NCBI GenBank assembly: GCA_030533445.1
Contig: CM060070.1
Span: 48,162,589 to 48,226,588 of the forward strand
Direction of reading: 5' to 3'
DNA from: Cyprinodon diabolis
Taxonomy: Eukaryota; Chordata; Actinopteri; Cyprinodontiformes; Cyprinodontidae
Length of the DNA stretch: 64,000 nucleotides
Shown: one piece after another, positions 1-11,600 of the stretch
Numbering within the stretch: position 1 is the first letter of the stretch
Layout: every line of letters begins with the position of its first letter
The notes under the pieces: generated by a model
Databases searched by the model: none
What the model was told of the DNA's origin: nothing
Seen by the model: the letters and a program-made list of their open reading frames with translations, nothing else
Position numbers and translations under genes: made by a program

Positions 1-540
1 TTTATTTCAGATGTTGAATAAATGCTGACAGCGATGCTATGGAGCTAAATTACTGCTAAAACGACGGCATGAAGACCTTATGGCGATTCTCTCTGCTGTA
101 GAGGGGGCGGGGCTAAACTTTTATTACGTTCCATTACATCTGGAGGATACGTCCCAGGTGTGTCCTTTCCCATAATTCATTGCACCTTGAAGCAGGCTGG
201 TCAGAGGGGGCAGCAATGGAGAAAGTGATGGTTTCTGGTAACCCAGATTAAAGTGAAGAATGTTTAAGCTGAGAAAGGATTTAAAGTCTAATTTGAACAG
301 TAGGTAACCTCCCCTTCAACATCTAGCCAGAGGAACTCCTGCAGCGCTACATTTAACCGCCGTTTAAAAACTACGATAGATGCAACATTTCAACCACATG
401 CAGTACACTAAGGCAGCTGCAGGGGGCAGTACAGCAGCAGAGCAGGGCAGTGCTTAGAACAAGTTTAAAGACTTTATTTAAAACTAGATACATGTTTAGC
501 AGGATTCTAGGCCAGATCAGATCTATGTTAATATATCTAG
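1..540. other. SASS6 intron, nothing recognised
   Basis: Searched on the minus strand for the next SAS-6 exon (expected to read about ANEIIKKLQ); none seen. Confidence 0.6.
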
Positions 541-559
541 GTCAAACATCTCATCACAT

Positions 560-612
560 GGCCTGATGGTCTCTGTGTGGTGAACCGGTGCTATAGAAAT
601 AAACTGAATAGA
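560..612 (+). mobile_element. LINE/SINE 3'-tail fragment
   Basis: GGTGCTATAGAAATAAACTGAATAG closely resembles the 3' end of the L2 copies in this window (GGAGCTATAGAAATAAACTG). No body is recognisable upstream. Confidence 0.4.
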
Positions 613-655
613 TGGATAGAGGCACCGTGGTGCATTGCTGCCGTGGTTCTCCTGG

Positions 656-725
656 ATCCAGCAGCTCTACGTCCAGCAGCTCTACGTCCAGCAGCTCTAC
701 GTCCAGCAGCTCTACATCCAGCAGT
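656..725. repeat. Short 15-bp tandem repeat
   Basis: TCCAGCAGCTCTACG occurs about four and a half times, giving the Ser-rich chance frame at 612-797. It lies next to the SINE at 777-965. Confidence 0.85.
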
Positions 726-776
726 CAGCTGAGCAGCAATCAGGCTCCTCAGAGCCTCCAAACTGAGAGCAAGCTC

Positions 777-965
777 TTTTTTTTTTTTTTTTTTTGATTT
801 TTCTTTGTTTTTGCGGCTCTAGTTGTTTGTTTTTTCGATCATGGGCTGAAGAGAAGGGGGTATGAGGGAGGGGGAGAGACGTGTGGCAAAGGACCACAGG
901 TCGGACTCAAACCAGGTCAGCCGCGTTCATACATGGATCGTGTGCGCTAACCGCTGCGCCACCAA
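777..965 (-). mobile_element. tRNA-derived SINE with A tail
   Basis: Read on the minus strand it begins TTGGTGGCGCAGCGGTTAGC (A box), has a B box GGTTTGAGTCC, a body with CTTTGCCACACGTCTCTCCC and a CTAGAGCCGCAAAA end, and a 20-nt A tail. This is the layout of a common teleost SINE. No target duplication is clear. Confidence 0.82.
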
Positions 966-969
966 AGCA

Positions 970-2540
970 CACCAGGCGCTTCCTTCGTTAAAGAGAAGCT
1001 GCATCAGTTATGATGGCGTGATGCAGAGAAGCTCTAGCGGCGTGTAGGACGGCGTGTTCGTCAGTCACAGCATTCATCTCCACCCATGCTGCATTTGCTT
1101 TTCACCTTCTCTGATGACTGCTGCAAACAGCCTCCTGCTGCGCCTCCCAACATTCCCAGTGGGGTTAAGACCCTGGGAGCTGATCCGTGCTTCATGCTTC
1201 CTAGTTTAAAGGCCCCTGGCATGAGGGAAGGAAACCCCACTCATCTTTGAGCTCCTGTTATGAACAGCAGCGTTGGATCAGAGAGAGCAGACTGAATGCA
1301 TGGAGCATCTAGACGTTCAGAGCTCACTGACTCCATCTAGTGGTGGCCTGGAGGCGGCTCACCCTGAGCCTGAAATGTCCTGATTACTGAGGCTGACTGT
1401 AAGGAGAGGAGGCGGTCTGCTCAGGCAGAACCGAGCCAGAACTGAACCACGCCGAGCCCTACTGATGAACCAGCACCATGTTAGCACGGTTCGGTTCAGG
1501 TCTGCGTTTAGAACAGTCAGCTGGTTTAGCAGTTCACCTCTGAGGGACCAATCAGGCCACAGAGGAACGTTTGGTCAAGGTCTGGATGAGGCCGCTATCA
1601 TGTGATTAACCGCTATTCTGACAAAGATTACAACTAATAAACTTTATCTATCAGCATCTCCACAGTCAGCTCTCCTCCTCCTCCTGCTCCACAGAACAGG
1701 GCAGAGGAGACGTCAAAGTCAGGATGAACTCGCCGCCACATGAGAACATGATGCCCTGAGCGCCTTTCTCCGTTTCTGCCGGCTCACATGCGGACTGCAC
1801 CATCATCACCGCAGCACGCCGCCTTTAGGTGGATGATTGGTGGGACATGGATGAGCTCCTGGCTTCTATCGGCCTGATTTATGTCCACGGAGGAGTTATC
1901 AGCTTCTGCTCCACTGAGTGACATCACTTCATCAAAGACTGCGTCTCCAAACCGAGTCCAACATGCATCTCCTGTCCTTTAGTCAAACAGAGACGACTAT
2001 GAGGTCAGGGAAGGCTTCAGCACCTCCTGCTGCAAACATTGGGTCCTCCCACTGATGCCGCTTTCTGCAGAACATGGCGGATCGCCGTATCTTGGCGTGG
2101 AGCGGGTCAGCGGCTGTGGGGGGCATGGGGGTGAAACCAGGAAGGGGGAGAAGATTGACTGAGAACTTTTCTTTATGTCTGAAACTCGAAGAAGAACGAA
2201 GAAGGATGATGATGATGATGATAAATGTTCGGGGAGGAATTTAATCAATTTCTGTAAATAAAATTATAATTTAAAACTTGGAACTTGTGTAGTTAAACAG
2301 TCTTATTTGTTTTACTGACTATTAAAAACTAGATAATAATAATATCATATAATACAGCCTTTAAAAAATAAATATTAGAGCCATTTTAAGGTCTGCTGAT
2401 CCGCTCCAGATTATATGGCACATTAGAACCATTTCAGTCGATGACATCATCACTACTCCTGCGTTTCATTGGCTGAATGGACGCCCATCAAACTGACTGC
2501 AGGTGTTAAATGTCTGAGTGGGATAAATGTTTTTCCAAAC
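970..2540. other. SASS6 intron, no gene recognised
   Basis: Apart from a (GAT)n run at 2205-2222 I see only non-coding sequence and short chance frames. Confidence 0.6.
2205..2222. repeat. (GAT)n microsatellite
   Basis: Six GAT units. Similar short ATC/GAT runs occur at 14564-14591, 20693-20717 and 21818-21841. Confidence 0.85.
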
Positions 2541-2630
2541 CTTCAGCAGCTCCTCTGACAGAGATTTCACTGTTGATTCCAGTTTCCTCATCTGCAGCTC
2601 TCTGTTTGCTGCCGTCTCCTCCACTGAGTC
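2541..2630 (-). CDS. sass6: SASS6 exon 10, coiled coil (last exon in window)
   Basis: The exon is 90 nt in phase 0, with acceptor TTTGCTGCAG and donor GTTTGG. It encodes [20 protein letters not shown], then [10 protein letters not shown]. The human sequence continues ANEIIKKLQGDL; no exon encoding that is visible between here and position 1. Confidence 0.93.
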
Positions 2631-5600
2631 CTGCAGCAAACAGAAAAACAACAATCAGCTCTGCAGAAGCAAACCTGATGAACCAGACGCTCAGTAAACT
2701 GTAGTGTGGGTCAAAGTCAAGCAGTTCAATTGATTCTCATTCCGCTGTCATAGGAATGTGTCTGCAGATCTGCAGACACATTCCATGCAGACTGGTAACC
2801 AATGATGTTTCTGTATTTCTGGGTGTTGAAGCTAAAATACTTCAGACTTCAGTGTCTCTGTGTTTATAGACAGATCTACGAATCTGCAAATCAAATTACA
2901 CACAAGTTATTAACATTCAACGGATCAAAATAATAAAGTTATTTTACATGGGATGCAGACACACAAATCTCTGCACACGTATAGGAACAATAATTGGCTC
3001 ATATTCATTAACATAAACATGTTTCAGAAGCAGGTTAGTGTCAGAAAAATGCTTATTGTGAGTGAGACACACACACACACACACACTGCTGATTAATGTG
3101 TCGCTTTGGATGCAGGCAGGTATGGCAGGCCTTTTGCCATTTACTAACAGCGCTCTCCTCTCTGTAGTTCTTGTGAATCCGACGCTTCCTGGTTTTAAGA
3201 ATTTTATCTCATGTTTACACATTATAAAAGGCTCAACTGGATATTTCAAAACGAACATTTCAGACATCCCACATTAGGCTGTTACTATGGCAACAGAGGG
3301 GGAGTAATCTCTCTTTGTGAAAGTTTTCCTTCAGAGGGAAGCATAGGAACGTGCCTGCAACCGAGGCCGCCGGTGGAGCCGATGCAGCGCCTGCAGCCGA
3401 TGCAGCGCCTGCTTATTCCACACAGGGACTTTGATTATGTTCAGTAATGAACAGGAAGGTTGCAGCTAAAGCAAACAGATAAACTGAAGCTCATCTACAA
3501 ACATGGAAGCATACAAAGCAGATGGCAAATTGAAACAGGCGGTAAAACACAATGTTGGAAATATTAACCTCAGAAAGACCTCAAATTGCAGAGATCTCAC
3601 CTTCTGCTGCTGAGTGGCCTCCAGCACCTCCTTGGTGCGGCATATCACCATCTCCTTATCCTTGACCTCCTGCTCCAGGACGGCCACTCGGACCTGCAGC
3701 TGGCTGACTGTACGCTCCTTTTCATGGATCTCTGAGTCCAGAGAGCCGTTCTCCCTCCTCAGATTTAGGACCTGCTGCTTTAGGCGCTGACATTCCTGCC
3801 AACAGGAAACAACGCAGCAGTTCATTCAACCCGACATCTGCATGTCAAAACATTGCTGGAACATTTAGTTCATGGTTATTTTATCTATAATGGATAAAAT
3901 GACTGAGGGTAAGAACCCCCACAATGGCGCCACTCTGTGTCCTGCTGATGAGTTGGAGCAGTTTCACCTGCGGCAGGCCTTCCTCCTGTGCCGCTGCCTT
4001 CTCTACCAGGCCTTCTCTACCAGGCCTTCTCTACCAGGCCTTCTCTACCAGGCCTTCTCTATCAGGCCTTCTCTATCAGGCCTTCTCTATCAGGCCTTCT
4101 CTACCAGGCCTTCTCTACCAGGCCTTCTCTACCAGGCCTTCTCTACCAGGCCTTCTCTACCAGGCCTTCTCTACCAGGCCTTCTCTACCAGGCCTTCTCT
4201 ACCAGGCCTTCTCTATCAGGCCTTCTCTATCAGGCCTTCTCTACCAGGCCTTCTCTACCAGGCCTTCTCTACCAGGCCTTCTCTACCAGGCCTTCTCTAC
4301 CAGGCCTTCTCTACCAGGCCTTCTCTACCAGGCCTTCTCTACCAGGCCTTCTCTATCAGGCCTTCTCTACCAGGCCTTCTCTATCAGGCCTTCTCTACCA
4401 GGCCTTCTCTACCAGGCCTTCTCTACCAGGCCTTCTCTACCAGGCCTTCTCTACCAGGCCTTCTCTATCAGGCCTTCTCTACCAGGCCTTCTCTACCAGG
4501 CCTTCTCTACCAGGCCTTCTCTACCAGGCCTTCTCTACCAGGCCTTCTCTATCAGGCCTTCTCTACCAGGCCTTCTCTACCAGGCCTTCTCTATCAGGCC
4601 TTCTCTACCAGGCCTTCTCTACCAGGCCTTCTCTATCAGGCCTTCTCTATCAGGCCTTCTCTACCAGGCCTTCTCTACCAGGCCTTCTCTACCAGGCCTT
4701 CTCTATCAGGCCTTCTCTACCAGGCCTTCTCTATCAGGCCTTCTCTACCAGGCCTTCTCTACCAGGCCTTCTCTACCAGGCCTTCTCTACCAGGCCTTCT
4801 CTACCAGGCCTTCTCTACCAGGCCTTCTCTACCAGGCCTTCTCTATCAGGCCTTCTCTACCAGGCCTTCTCTACCAGGCCTTCTCTATCAGGCCTTCTCT
4901 ACCAGGCCTTCTCTACCAGGCCTTCTCTACCAGGCCTTCTCTATCAGGCCTTCTCTACCAGGCCTTCTCTACCAGGCCTTCTCTACCAGGCCTTCTCTAT
5001 CAGGCCTTCTCTACCAGGCCTTCTCTACCAGGCCTTCTCTACCAGGCCTTCTCTATCAGGCCTTCTCTACCAGGCCTTCTCTACCAGGCCTTCTCTATCA
5101 GGCCTTCTCTACCAGGCCTTCTCTACCAGGCCTTCTCTATCAGGCCTTCTCTATCAGGCCTTCTCTATCAGGCCTTCTCTACCAGGCCTTCTCTACCAGG
5201 CCTTCTCTATCAGGCCTTCTCTATCAGGCCTTCTCTACCAGGCCTTCTCTACCAGGCCTTCTCTATCAGGCCTTCTCTACCAGGCCTTCTCTACCAGGCC
5301 TTCTCTATCAGGCCTTCTCTACCAGGCCTTCTCTACCAGGCCTTCTCTATCAGGCCTTCTCTATCAGGCCTTCTCTATCAGGCCTTCTCTACCAGGCCTT
5401 CTCTATCAGGCCTTCTCTACCAGGCCTTCTCTACCAGGCCTTCTCTACCAGGCCTTCTCTACCAGGCCTTCTCTATCAGGCCTTCTCTATCAGGCCTTCT
5501 CTACCAGGCCTTCTCTACCAGGCCTTCTCTACCAGGCCTTCTCTATCAGGCCTTCTCTACCAGGCCTTCTCTACCAGGCCTTCTCTATCAGGCCTTCTCT

Positions 5601-8600
5601 ATCAGGCCTTCTCTACCAGGCCTTCTCTATCAGGCCTTCTCTACCAGGCCTTCTCTACCAGGCCTTCTCTATCAGGCCTTCTCTACCAGGCCTTCTCTAC
5701 CAGGCCTTCTCTACCAGGCCTTCTCTATCAGGCCTTCTCTACCAGGCCTTCTCTACCAGGCCTTCTCTACCAGGCCTTCTCTATCAGGCCTTCTCTACCA
5801 GGCCTTCTCTACCAGGCCTTCTCTATCAGGCCTTCTCTACCAGGCCTTCTCTACCAGGCCTTCTCTATCAGGCCTTCTCTATCAGGCCTTCTCTATCAGG
5901 CCTTCTCTACCAGGCCTTCTCTACCAGGCCTTCTCTACCAGGCCTTCTCTATCAGGCCTTCTCTACCAGGCCTTCTCTACCAGGCCTTCTCTACCAGGCC
6001 TTCTCTACCAGGCCTTCTCTATCAGGCCTTCTCTACCAGGCCTTCTCTACCAGGCCTTCTCTACCAGGCCTTCTCTATCAGGCCTTCTCTACCAGGCCTT
6101 CTCTACCAGGCCTTCTCTACCAGGCCTTCTCTACCAGGCCTTCTCTATCAGGCCTTCTCTACCAGGCCTTCTCTACCAGGCCTTCTCTACCAGGCCTTCT
6201 CTACCAGGCCTTCTCTACCAGGCCTTCTCTATCAGGCCTTCTCTATCAGGCCTTCTCTATCAGGCCTTCTCTACCAGGCCTTCTCTACCAGGCCTTCTCT
6301 ACCAGGCCTTCTCTATCAGGCCTTCTCTACCAGGCCTTCTCTACCAGGCCTTCTCTACCAGGCCTTCTCTACCAGGCCTTCTCTATCAGGCCTTCTCTAC
6401 CAGGCCTTCCTCAGTCGACTCGTGCCAAACTCTTTCTCTGGGATTTCCTGCTCTCTGCAGGAACCCTTTTAGAAAGGTAGATCTTTGACTCCACCATGCA
6501 TTCTGATGAAAACTTTCTCGGGTTGTTGCTGTGTTTTCTGGACATGGACCTTGAGCAGGTCCTTTCCTCAGCCCTCTGAATACCTGCATCGCCCTCTGGC
6601 ACCATCAGAACCCGTATAAAACCCATGAACGACTCTGACAGACTCAGAGAGGCAGTCAATGACCTGGAGCGACTGAGGACTGGATCATTTCACCAACTCT
6701 GACTTCCTGGGGCTTTGGTCGCCCCACAGAGGTGAGACTAGTGAAAAAAACAGGACTTGTTGAAGAGACGTGTTACGGTGAGACTGCATGAGGGTAGCAA
6801 CATGTCATAGTTCCTGTTTCTCTCTCAGTCTCTGATCTCCTGACGATGGCTGATCTTCTCTGGCGGGGCAGCTCCTCCTGTGCTCTGGGGGCCCCTACTG
6901 GGGGCTCAGGCCCACCTGGGGGCCTTGGGCTCCTTTAAAGCACCACAGAGCATTTTATGGGCTGGGCTCTAGAAGGAGGCCTGAAGGTTCTTGGCAGCAG
7001 TAGAGAAACTGAAGGAGGAGGAGGAGTTTCTGTGTAAAATAGAATTTTTTTCTTTGTAAAGAGGTAAAAGGCTCCGCCTTCATCCTGGGGGGACGCTAAG
7101 GAGAATAAATCACATCTACTGGATGAAGAAACACTATTTCCAGGGAAACTCAGGAACTAGTACTGTGCTGAATCACCTGATCAGAGCAGTTTCAGCGCGT
7201 TTTCACTTTGACTGCTGCTTTATTAATCAAAGGTTCAGACTTTAGATGGTGAGAAAGTGAAAATCCAGACGAAATGACCTAACTTCCTTTTAGGGGGGGG
7301 GTTCCTCCATCAGCTGACCAGCAACAGAGCGTTTTAAAGCTGCAGATACCCACCTCCTCTGAGCCGCTTAGCTTCATTTTTAGGTCTCGGATGCAGGATT
7401 CATTCTTGTATCTCCTCTCCGTCAGCTCCCTGCAGGAGCTCTCCAGCTCGCCCACTTTGCTTTGGAGCTGCTGAGAGTTCTTCTTATTAGCGCTCTCCAG
7501 CTCCTGGCGCAGCTGCTCCGTCTCCTGCTGGAATCTGCTCTGTAACTGAAAACACACAGACGTCCTCCATTCTCACTGGTCCATAGCAGGAAGTCCTAAC
7601 AGGATAACCTCTCAAAGAACAGACTTTAAAAAACAACATCCATCTAAGCTTCAACTTGTATGTTAGATCCAGTTCCAACCAGGTTATTTAAGGAGGTATT
7701 CCCTTTGATCTCCTCCTCCATTTTAGATGTGATTAATCTATCTCTGTTACAGGGATATGTACCTAAAGCTTTTAAGGTTGCTGTAATTAAACCTCTGCTT
7801 AAGAAACCGTCTCTTGACCAAGATGACTTGGTTAATTATAGACCTATATCCAATCTTCCTTTCTTATCCAAAATTCTTGAGAAAGTAGTTGCCAAACAAG
7901 TGTGCGATCACTTCCACCATAATGAACTTTTTGAAGAGTTTCAGTCTGGCTTTAGAGCTCATCATAGCACTGAAACAGCTCTGGTGAAAGTCACTAATGA
8001 TATTCTCATGGCCTCAGATAATGGACTTGTATCTGTGCTCGTCCTGTTGGATCTTAGTGCTGCATTTGATCCAGTTGACCATAATATTCTTTTAGAAAGA
8101 CTTGAATATTTTGTTGGAATTAAAGGAACAGCTCGGTTCCTAGAATTTCTAAAAGTAGAATGGGAGGCAGATCTTTTAGTTCTCAGGCTCCTCTCCTGTG
8201 GAACCAACTACCAGTTTTAGTCCGTGAGGTAGACACCCTGTCTACTTTTAAGGCTAGGCTTAAAACTTTCCTTTTTGATAAAGCTTCTAGTTAGAGTGGC
8301 TCAGGTTATCCTGATCTATCTCTATAGTTCTGCTGCTATAGGCTTAGACTGCTGGAGGACATAGGGACCCCTTTTTCATCATTCTGCTTCATTCTATCTC
8401 TATTCTCCCACTCTGCAGAATCTGTTAGTTCAATCTCTAACGTTCTGCTCTCTCTGCTTTTTCTCATAGTAGCTTCATCTGGTCTGTTCCTGTTTGGCTG
8501 TGACTCCATCCTGGAGAGAAATATCAGCTGTGCTGCTGCCATCAACACCTTTGTTTCTAGATGCTGGAGCTTGGCCTGTTTTCCAGTGTAGTCCTGTTTC

Positions 8601-11600
8601 TCTGACTGTGACTAACTGGATGTGCTCTCTTCATCCTCTGACATGGGAGCTGGCTCGGAGCTCGTCTGCCTGGCTGTGTGTTTCCTGGACGGGGCCGCCT
8701 GTGGAGCTGGTTGACAGTTGCCTTTTGTATCTATGCTTCTTTTTCTATGTCTGCTTCTGTCTCCTTGAACCCCAGTCGGCCTCAGCAGATGGCCGCTCAC
8801 ACTGAGCCTGGTTCTGCTGGAGGTTTCTTCCTGTTTAAAGGAAGTTTTTCCTCTCCACTGTCGCTACAAGCATGCGTGGTGTGAGAGATTGCTGAAGAGT
8901 CAATGAGTCGATGCAATCAGCTGGTTTTTCTTTGATAGAAAATTTTGAACCAATTTCACTGGATGATCTGGTGAACTGGAAAGTGACCTGAGATGACATG
9001 ATGTGAATTGGAGCTATAGAAATACACTGAATAGAATTGGTTGCTATATATCTATTAAAATTAAACTCATCACCATCTTCTTTATTCATTTTATTATTAA
9101 TGATCTGTTTCCTCATAAAGACAGCTGAACCTGTTCAGCCGTTGCCATGGTAACCAGATGCCCATCCCATTGCATGGATCAGGTTGGACTAACATCACCA
9201 CTCTGTGACCTGCAGAAATAGGCCCCGCCCCTTTAAAGCAGCTCAGCTGATCAGGTAATCCCTCCTGATCTCCCCGCGCTGCACAGCTGAGAGCCTTCGA
9301 CCAGGAGAACCATGGAGGAGCTGAGCTCCGCTCCTCCTGCTTCCTGTCTGGATCTGAAGGAACCCGGAGCAGAAGAGATCCGCAGTCCTCAGGCGCCGGA
9401 GTCCAGGACTCAGCCCGGCATTAATCCGGTTCAGCTGCTAATTAAGTCCCTGAACGAGCTGATTGCACGGCGGCAGCAGGAGGCCCCTCATGAGGCCATG
9501 AAGGCTTTGCATGACTCCTACGAAAAGGAGCGATCAAAGGTTCTCCCTCCATGCAGCCTGCAGGCTGGAAGCAAAGCAGCATGGAGACCTGAACCCTGCA
9601 GGGAGCTGAAGGATCCCTCAGCAGAGCCCATCATCTACGCTGATCTCTGCTGTAAAGGAAAAGGCTGCTCCTCTCTTCATGCTCCAGAGAGGAGCACAGT
9701 CAGCAGCTTCAGCCTGGGAGGTCTGAGGTTCTCCTCGTCTACAGAGAGGAGGCTGCAGAGGATCACCTCGGAGGTCAACAGGAGGACCCGCGTCACCGTA
9801 TCAGAGACGGACCGCAGGATAGCCGCTCTGATGCTGCTGAAGCATCAGGAGGAGCAGGAGCGCCTCAGCCGTTCTCGGCAGGAGGAACAGGAGCGTCAGG
9901 AAGCCCGCAGGAAGGAGGAGGCCAGGCAGGCTAAAGCAGGAGACGAACGCAGGAGGAGGCTTAAGCAGAGGAGGAAGCACTGGAACAAAGAGCTGGAGGC
10001 CCGCAGGACGAGGAGGCAGCAGCAGGAGCAGGAGGAAGCTGACCAGCTGCAGCAGCAGATATCGCTCCAGGAGAGGCGCTGGAGGAGGCTGCGAGAGGAG
10101 GAGGAGGCACAACGCAGAGAGAAGCTGGAGGCTGCTCTGAAGGAGGCGCAGGAGCGTAAACAGCATCAGGAGAGGATGCAGAGGGAGAGAGTGGAGATGG
10201 AGAGAGGCCAGCGGGAGAAGGAGAAGGAGGCAGCAGAACACAGGAAGGAGAGGGCTTGGAGGAGCAAAGCGCTGCAGGAGCAGAGGAGGCGGGAAAGGCT
10301 GCAGGAGGAGAGTCACAGAGAGACGCTGCGACACGTCTTCCTGAAGAAACACGTGGAGCAGCAGATGGAGGAGGAGCAATCCCAGAGAAGGAGCAAGCAT
10401 GAGAAGAAGCAGCAGCGCTCCACTGAGAAACGGAGGCGCGCTGCTGAGGAGCAGCTGCAGCTCCTCCAGCGGCGCGCCTCCGCCCACAAGGTCCAGATCC
10501 AAAGAGCTCAGACCAGAACCAACCTGCTGAAGGTCCAGGAGGAGACGCACAAGCAGATCCTCCTGCAGCAGAGCCAGCGCCGCACGCAGAGAGCCGCCAA
10601 TCACGCCTCAGCGCTGCTCAGCAGCAGGACGCTGCAGACACGCCAACGCCGCACGCTCAGAACGGCACGCCACCGCGCCCTCAGGGAGGAGATCCACCGG
10701 CAGGAGGAGGCCGCACGGACCATCCGAGAGGAGCAGCTCTCCATGAAGGAGGGGAGGAGGCAGAGGCTGCAGAGGGGGAGAGAGCTGCTCCTCCAGGAGG
10801 CGCAGAGGCTGGCCATGGCCTCCTTTCAGCTGAGGGAGCAGGTCAGGCAGCAGACAGACCGCCGCTCCTTTGACCAAATGGAGAAGGAGGTGCAGCTGGT
10901 CGCCCGCATCCACAGACTGACGCTGCTCTGAGCCACCGACACCTCCTGCAGCGCAGGGAGGAGACCTCCCAGCCTGGAGGGAGGAGGACCCAGCATGAGG
11001 AGCAGAGCCTGGAGGGAGGAGGACCTCCCAGCCTGGAGGGAGGAGGACCCAGCATGAGGAGCAGAGCCTGGAGGGAGGAGGACCCAGCATGAGGAGCAGA
11101 GCCTGGAGGGAGGAGGACCTCCCAGCCTGGAGGGAGGAGGACCCAGCATGAGGAGCAGAGCCTAGAGGGAGGAGGACCTCCCAGCCTGGAGGGAGGAGGA
11201 CCCAGCATGAGGAGCAGAGCCTAGAGGGAGGAGGACCTCCCAGCCTGGAGGGAGGAGGACCCAGCATGAGGAGCAGAGCCTGGAGGGAGGAGGACCCAGC
11301 ATGAGGAGCAGAGCCTGGAGGCAGGAGGACCTCCCAGCCTGGAGGGAGGAGGACCCAGCATGAGGAGCAGCAGCAGCGTCTCCTCAGAGGTGGACACCTT
11401 GTTCCAGACGGAGCTGCAGACCTTCCCCTGGTCAGAGCTCCTCCTGAAGCTAGCTGCTCCCCACAGAGCGCCCCCCGGGGGACAGAGGCGGGTTGGTTTG
11501 TCCAAAGGAGGAAAAATAAAAACAGCAAAATAAAAAGAACTGATTTTTATTCTGAGGTTTTGTTTCTTTCTTTCTGAAATAAATCAGGTTTTCAATCAAA

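Noticed and set aside
2034..2248. Possible further SASS6 exon on the minus strand near 1997-2030 (QQEVLKPS)
   Set aside because: No match to the SAS-6 sequence expected after SLSEELLK, and no good donor; the frame stops at once.
4003..6409. CRISPR-like array
   Set aside because: Direct head-to-tail repeats with no unique spacers, in vertebrate nuclear DNA. The same applies to the other arrays.
3872..6488. Three overlapping open frames of 830-866 codons
   Set aside because: They are the 14-bp array read in its three frames ([14 protein letters not shown]). A stop-free period that is not a multiple of 3 opens all frames, and the region is a SASS6 intron on the other strand.
8336..8548. Repeated 70-codon frame [16 protein letters not shown] at three loci
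   Set aside because: It lies antisense in the L2 3' UTR and recurs only because the element does.
9801..10604. 267-codon Leu-rich minus-strand frame
   Set aside because: Antisense shadow of the Glu/Arg/Gln-rich coiled-coil gene at 9312-10931.
10608..11528. 306-codon minus-strand frame rich in [14 protein letters not shown]
   Set aside because: Shadow of the 59-bp minisatellite and the end of the nested gene.
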